A stretch of DNA of 35,177 nucleotides from positions 1 to 35,177 of the forward strand of contig NZ_JAFAUS010000278.1 in the NCBI RefSeq assembly GCF_019243155.1. The letters are read 5' to 3'. Below the pieces are notes generated by a model that saw only the letters and a list, made by a program, of their open reading frames with translations, searched no databases and was not told the DNA's origin. The stretch comes from Mycobacterium sp. GTDB lineage: Bacteria > Actinomycetota > Actinomycetes > Mycobacteriales > Mycobacteriaceae. The translations under genes were made by a program, and so were the position numbers. The first letter of the stretch is position 1. Each line of letters starts with the position of its first letter. This document shows positions 33,301 to 35,177 of the stretch, one piece after another.

Positions 33301-35177
33301 CACCACCTGCATCGATAAGATGCTGTCCCCGCCAAGGTCGAAGAACGAGTCGTCGACCCCGACCTGCTCCACTCCAAGCACCTGGGCGAAGATCCCCGCC
33401 AGCACCTCTTCGACCGCATCGCTGGGAGCCCGGTAGTGCGCACTGCCCTGGCGGTAGTCCGGTGCGGGCAACGCCCGCTTGTCGAGCTTGCCGTTGACCG
33501 TCATCGGCAACGACTCGACCACCACGATCGCCGCGGGCACCATGAACGCCGGCAGCCGATCCGCCAACGCGGTGCGCAGCACGGCAGGATCCGCCGGCCC
33601 GGTCACGTACCCCACCAAACGCTTGTCGCCGGGACGGTCCTCGCGGGCGATCACCGCCGCGGTCTGAACCCCGTCCAAAGCCGTTAGCGCGGACTGGATT
33701 TCACCGAGCTCAATACGGTAGCCACGAATCTTGACCTGCTCGTCGGCGCGGCCCAGGTACGACAGCTGCCCATCGGCGCCCCAGGAGACCAGATCCCCGG
33801 TGCGATACATCCGCGACCCCGGCGCCCCGAACGGGCACGCCATAAACCGCGACGCGGTCAGACCCGAGCGGTGCATGTATCCCAATGCCACGCCCAGGCC
33901 GGCCAAGTACAGCTCACCGACGACCCCGGCCGGCACCGGACGTAAAGCATTGTCCAGCACGAACATTGCCGCCCCGGGTATCGGCGACCCGATCGGCACC
34001 ACCGCAGGCCCCGGAATCAGCGGGGTGCTCATCGAGGCGCACACGGTGTTTTCGGTGGGGCCGTAGGCGTCGATCATCACCCGTCCCGGTGCCGCCCAGC
34101 GTTCCACGACCTCGGGCGGGCAGGCCTCACCGGCGACGACCAACGCCGTCGATTCCAGCCCCTCGGCTGAAAGCATCGCAACGGCCGATGGGGTCTGCGT
34201 GAGCACGCTGACCCGTTCGGCAACCAGCAACGCGTGCAACTCTTCTGGGGACGCCGCGACCGCCTCGGGCACCACCACCAGCCGACGGCCCCGCAGCAGG
34301 GCGCCCCAGATCTCCCACACCGAATAGTCGAAGGCCGAGGAGTGGCACTGCGTCCACACCTGTCCCGGCGGCAGGCTCTCGTTGAGTGACTCGGTCAGCC
34401 ACGCGACGTTATGGTGGGCAATCGCAACGCCTTTCGGCGTCCCGGTGGTGCCCGAGGTGTAGATGAAGTAGGCGATGTCCGTGGGCGCCGGGTTCGGCAG
34501 CGCGGTGGCGGGCCTGGTGTCCACCGAGGGGTCGTCGACGTCGAGGACGAGCAGGTCGGACCGGTCGAATCGGGAATGCAGTTGAGCCGTGGTGATCGCG
34601 ACCCGGGGTGCGGCGTCGGAAAGGACGAACTCGATGCGCGCGGCGGGCCACACCGGGTCGATCGGCAGGTAGGCCGCCCCGGTCTTGAGCACTCCCAACA
34701 TCGCCACGATCGCCTCGGCGCAGCGGGGGAACATCAAGGCCACGCACTGGCCCGGCCCCACCTCATACTCGGTCAGCAGATGCGCCCACCGGTTTGCGGC
34801 TTCGTCAAGTTCCCGATAGGTGAGGCTTCGGCCGCCGCAACTGATCGCCACCGCCTCCGGGGCGCGGGCCACCTGTTCGGCGAACATGGCCGGCATCGAC
34901 ACCTTGGTGGGTGCCGGGCCGGTCAACGCCGCCCGGTTGCTCCAACCGTCCAGCACGGTCAGCTCGGACGCGTCGAGTATGTCGATGGACGAAAGCCGTT
35001 GTGATGCATCGCTGGTGATGGCCGTCAGGACGCGCTGTAGGCGTTCGATGAGGGTGTTGACGGTCGCGGTGTCAAAGACGTCGGTGCGGTATTCGACCAG
35101 CCCGCCGATGCCCGCGGGAGCACCGGCTTCGTTCCAGCGCTCGGTCAGCGAGAAGGTCAGGTCCACCCGGGCGGTGC
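27343..35177 (-). CDS. Non-ribosomal peptide synthetase, terminal two modules with reductase release (5' end outside window)
   Basis: About 2610 residues are visible, entering at the right edge in the tail of a condensation domain ([14 protein letters not shown]). Numbering from the track Met (an internal GTG codon at 35166), domains are: A1 about 95-565 ([37 protein letters not shown]); PCP1 with Ser615 (LGGDSILS); epimerase about 670-1105 (HHLAVDG at 787-793, [11 protein letters not shown]); condensation about 1130-1560 (HHIVMDG at 1269-1275); A2 about 1585-2060; PCP2 with Ser2107; and thioester reductase about 2195-2607 (GATGFLG at 2207, YATSK). The last amino acid would be released as an aldehyde or alcohol, and the one before it is converted to the D form. 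This order fits the D-Ala-L-alaninol end of mycobacterial glycopeptidolipids (Mps2-like), but substrates are unproven and other lipopeptides are possible. All catalytic motifs look intact. Confidence 0.93.
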   Translation of the reverse strand, partial: TARVDLTFSLTERWNEAGAPAGIGGLVEYRTDVFDTATVNTLIERLQRVLTAITSDASQRLSSIDILDASELTVLDGWSNRAALTGPAPTKVSMPAMFAEQVARAPEAVAISCGGRSLTYRELDEAANRWAHLLTEYEVGPGQCVALMFPRCAEAIVAMLGVLKTGAAYLPIDPVWPAARIEFVLSDAAPRVAITTAQLHSRFDRSDLLVLDVDDPSVDTRPATALPNPAPTDIAYFIYTSGTTGTPKGVAIAHHNVAWLTESLNESLPPGQVWTQCHSSAFDYSVWEIWGALLRGRRLVVVPEAVAASPEELHALLVAERVSVLTQTPSAVAMLSAEGLESTALVVAGEACPPEVVERWAAPGRVMIDAYGPTENTVCASMSTPLIPGPAVVPIGSPIPGAAMFVLDNALRPVPAGVVGELYLAGLGVALGYMHRSGLTASRFMACPFGAPGSRMYRTGDLVSWGADGQLSYLGRADEQVKIRGYRIELGEIQSALTALDGVQTAAVIAREDRPGDKRLVGYVTGPADPAVLRTALADRLPAFMVPAAIVVVESLPMTVNGKLDKRALPAPDYRQGSAHYRAPSDAVEEVLAGIFAQVLGVEQVGVDDSFFDLGGDSILSMQVVAQARAAGISCRPRDVFVEQTVARLARVAGVTDDEDDIVDEGTGAVVTTPIMAWLHSVDGPTDEFNQAMVAQAPPGVGESDVLVVLQALLDRHGALRLRVDDDGDGGWSLTVPEPGSVRASDCLEVVETLFQDAVLAARARLNPAAGVMLRVVWATGSNELVVLIHHLAVDGVSWRILLEDLNIAWAQHHAGQQVALPTGGTSFARWSDLLAEHAQTLAVAEQAETWREIAATPSLLPAPHRETDTYASAGRLSIPLDADVTRLLLGPVPAAFHAGVQDILLIAYALAWTKFLGTSTHTAIGIDVEGHGRHEELAPRVDLSRTVGWFTTKYPVALDVRGVPWDQVLAGNPALGPVIKAAKEQLRAVPEPITYGLLRYLNPEVDLGGADPVIGFNYLGRLGAGADVPGELWRISSEAVPLTDAAAAVPMPLMHAIDVNAATIDTEDGPQLLAGWTWAPSAFDADQVNELSQLWFEALTGICAHVQKGGGGLSPSDIAPARLTQHQITDLERHYDIADIVPLTPLQQGLLFHATTQDATDDVYAVQLTATISGPLDAHRLREAVQTVITRHPNLAARFNPHHDEPIQIIPRRPNAPWRYIELDPDDPAATIEALCAAERASVSTLNNSSVVRAALIHTSAQRHRFVLTFHHIVMDGWSLPILLQEIFASYQHHRLPTPGDYRSFLTWLADRDREAAHAAWSEVLAGFDHPTLIAPNPSIGPNRRGVNTFRLPAATTQAINDLARASRTTVNTVLQGAYAQLLGQLTGQQDVAFGAAVAGRPTELLGAETMVGLFINTVPVRARISATTTTTELLDQLQSAANHTLDHQHLPLTDIHHITGHEQPFDTLFVFENFPIDTAPPVADHELAITDFTTHESTHYPLTIQASPGHELGFRLEYDIHVFDADRIDILIERFQRILAQMTAEAGQRLSSFETLDADEQARLDRWSHRAALTAPPASTPVSIPAVFAEQVSRSPEAVAITYNGDTLTYQQLDEASNRLAHQLIGHGVGSGERVAVVFPRCPEAITAILAVLKTGAAYVPIDPILPNSRIEFVLSDAAPIAVITTAEHRERLDETGLQVVDIADAALVAQPATAPTCLGPSPDDIAYLIYTSGTTGTPKGVAIPHRNVTWFTEALHRSLPPGQVWTHCHSLAFDYSVWEIFGSLLRGRRLVVVPESVAAAPDDLHALLVAEQVSVLTQTPSAVAMLPNKGLESTALVVAGEACPTDVVAQWAAPGRVLINAYGPTETTVLASLSAPLTPGSGVAPIGSPIPGGALFVLDGWLRPAPEGAVGELYVAGAGVGCGYVGRAGLSASRFVACPFGAPGARMYRTGDLVRWGGDGQLQYLGRADEQVKIRGYRIELGDVQAALAALDGVQAAVAIAREDRPGDKRLVGYVTGTADPAELRSQLADRLPAYMVPAAVVVLEALPLTPNGKLNVRALPAPEYAAGEYRAVTNPIEETVADVFARVLGLEQVSIDDSFFDLGGDSLSAMRLVAEINTALDVTLPVRTLFDAQSVRTISQRLSADAAAAGGAGTAGPSCASVHGPDATEVYASDLKLHKFIDETTLGNAPALPGPSAEVRTVLLTGATGFLGRYLALEWLQRMESVDGILICLVRGQSDEDAMRRLEKTFDTGDPELLQHFQELAADHLQVIAGDKGQADLGLDEETWQHLADDVDLIVDCAALVNSVLPYSELFSPNVGGTAELIRIALTTRLKPYAYVSTSDVGGPVEQSLFTEDADIRVISPSRVVDGNYANGYATSKWAGEVLLRECHEHCGLPVSVFRCDRILADTTYAGQLNVPDLFTRMVLSLVATGLAPKSFYRLDADGNRQPSHFDALPVEFVAEAVTTLGAQVVEGFETYHVMNPHDDGIGFDEYVDWLIDAGCVIERIDDFGEWLQRFEAALRSLPDRQRQQSLLLVLLLHKTHLLAPFLQAPEPMRGIPAPTDRFRAAVKKAKIGPDKDNPDIPHVTAPVIAKYVTDMQLLGLL

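Noticed and set aside
1-35177. CRISPR arrays, insertion sequences, integrases
   Set aside because: No regularly spaced repeats, transposase motifs or integrase domains were found on either strand.

Overview
The window is high-GC mycobacterial chromosomal DNA. Most genes match, in order and on the minus strand, the M. tuberculosis Rv3772-Rv3793 (hisC2 to embC) arabinogalactan region. A slow-growing Mycobacterium of the M. avium complex or a close relative is the best guess. The main clue is DprE1, where the position equivalent to M. tuberculosis Cys387 is Ala, a replacement reported for M. avium. An EmbR-like FHA tail near embC and a reductase-terminated NRPS fit the same assignment. All identifications come from reading the sequence and recalled family knowledge; no database search was run.

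Layout, left to right. Bases 1-1994 hold the 3' end of an EmbR-like FHA regulator (+), a three-gene minus-strand operon resembling Rv2034-Rv2035-Rv2036 (ArsR repressor, SRPBCC protein, DinB/maleylpyruvate-isomerase-fold protein), and a small secreted protein (+). A perfect 15-bp hairpin separates these from the arabinan operon at 2079-9881 (minus): GtrA-like protein, dprE1, dprE2, aftA, embC. The last four are separated by 2 nt or less or overlap by ATGA. Upstream at 9923-15623 (minus) are a GreA-like factor, the galactan exporter permease wzm, galactofuranosyltransferase glfT1, exporter ATPase wzt, proteasome activator bpa and an Rv3779-like membrane protein. Then come an aminotransferase-like protein without the usual PLP lysine (+), a quinone-oxidoreductase-like MDR protein, tRNA-Ser(UGA), an Rv2629-like protein, a 63-aa protein, lipE, echA21, an Rv3773c-like protein (+), a 26-bp repeat pair, a DUF4334-type protein and hisC2. 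tRNA-Ser(GCU) and tRNA-Arg(ACG) close the conserved block.

Right of the tRNAs the content is accessory: a large-subunit catalase carrying an apparent CsbD-like N-terminal segment, a frameshifted coiled-coil gene remnant, a small coiled-coil protein, and the last two modules of a large NRPS. The NRPS reads (C)-A-PCP-E-C-A-PCP-reductase and runs off the right edge. That order matches what would make the D-Ala-L-alaninol end of glycopeptidolipids, but the substrate is not proven here.

Functionally, GlfT1 starts the galactan, Wzm-Wzt exports it, DprE1/DprE2 make the arabinose donor DPA, the GtrA-like protein may help DPA cross the membrane or organise the complex, AftA primes arabinan on galactan, and EmbC extends arabinan for LAM. 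No CRISPR array, insertion sequence or complete prophage was seen.
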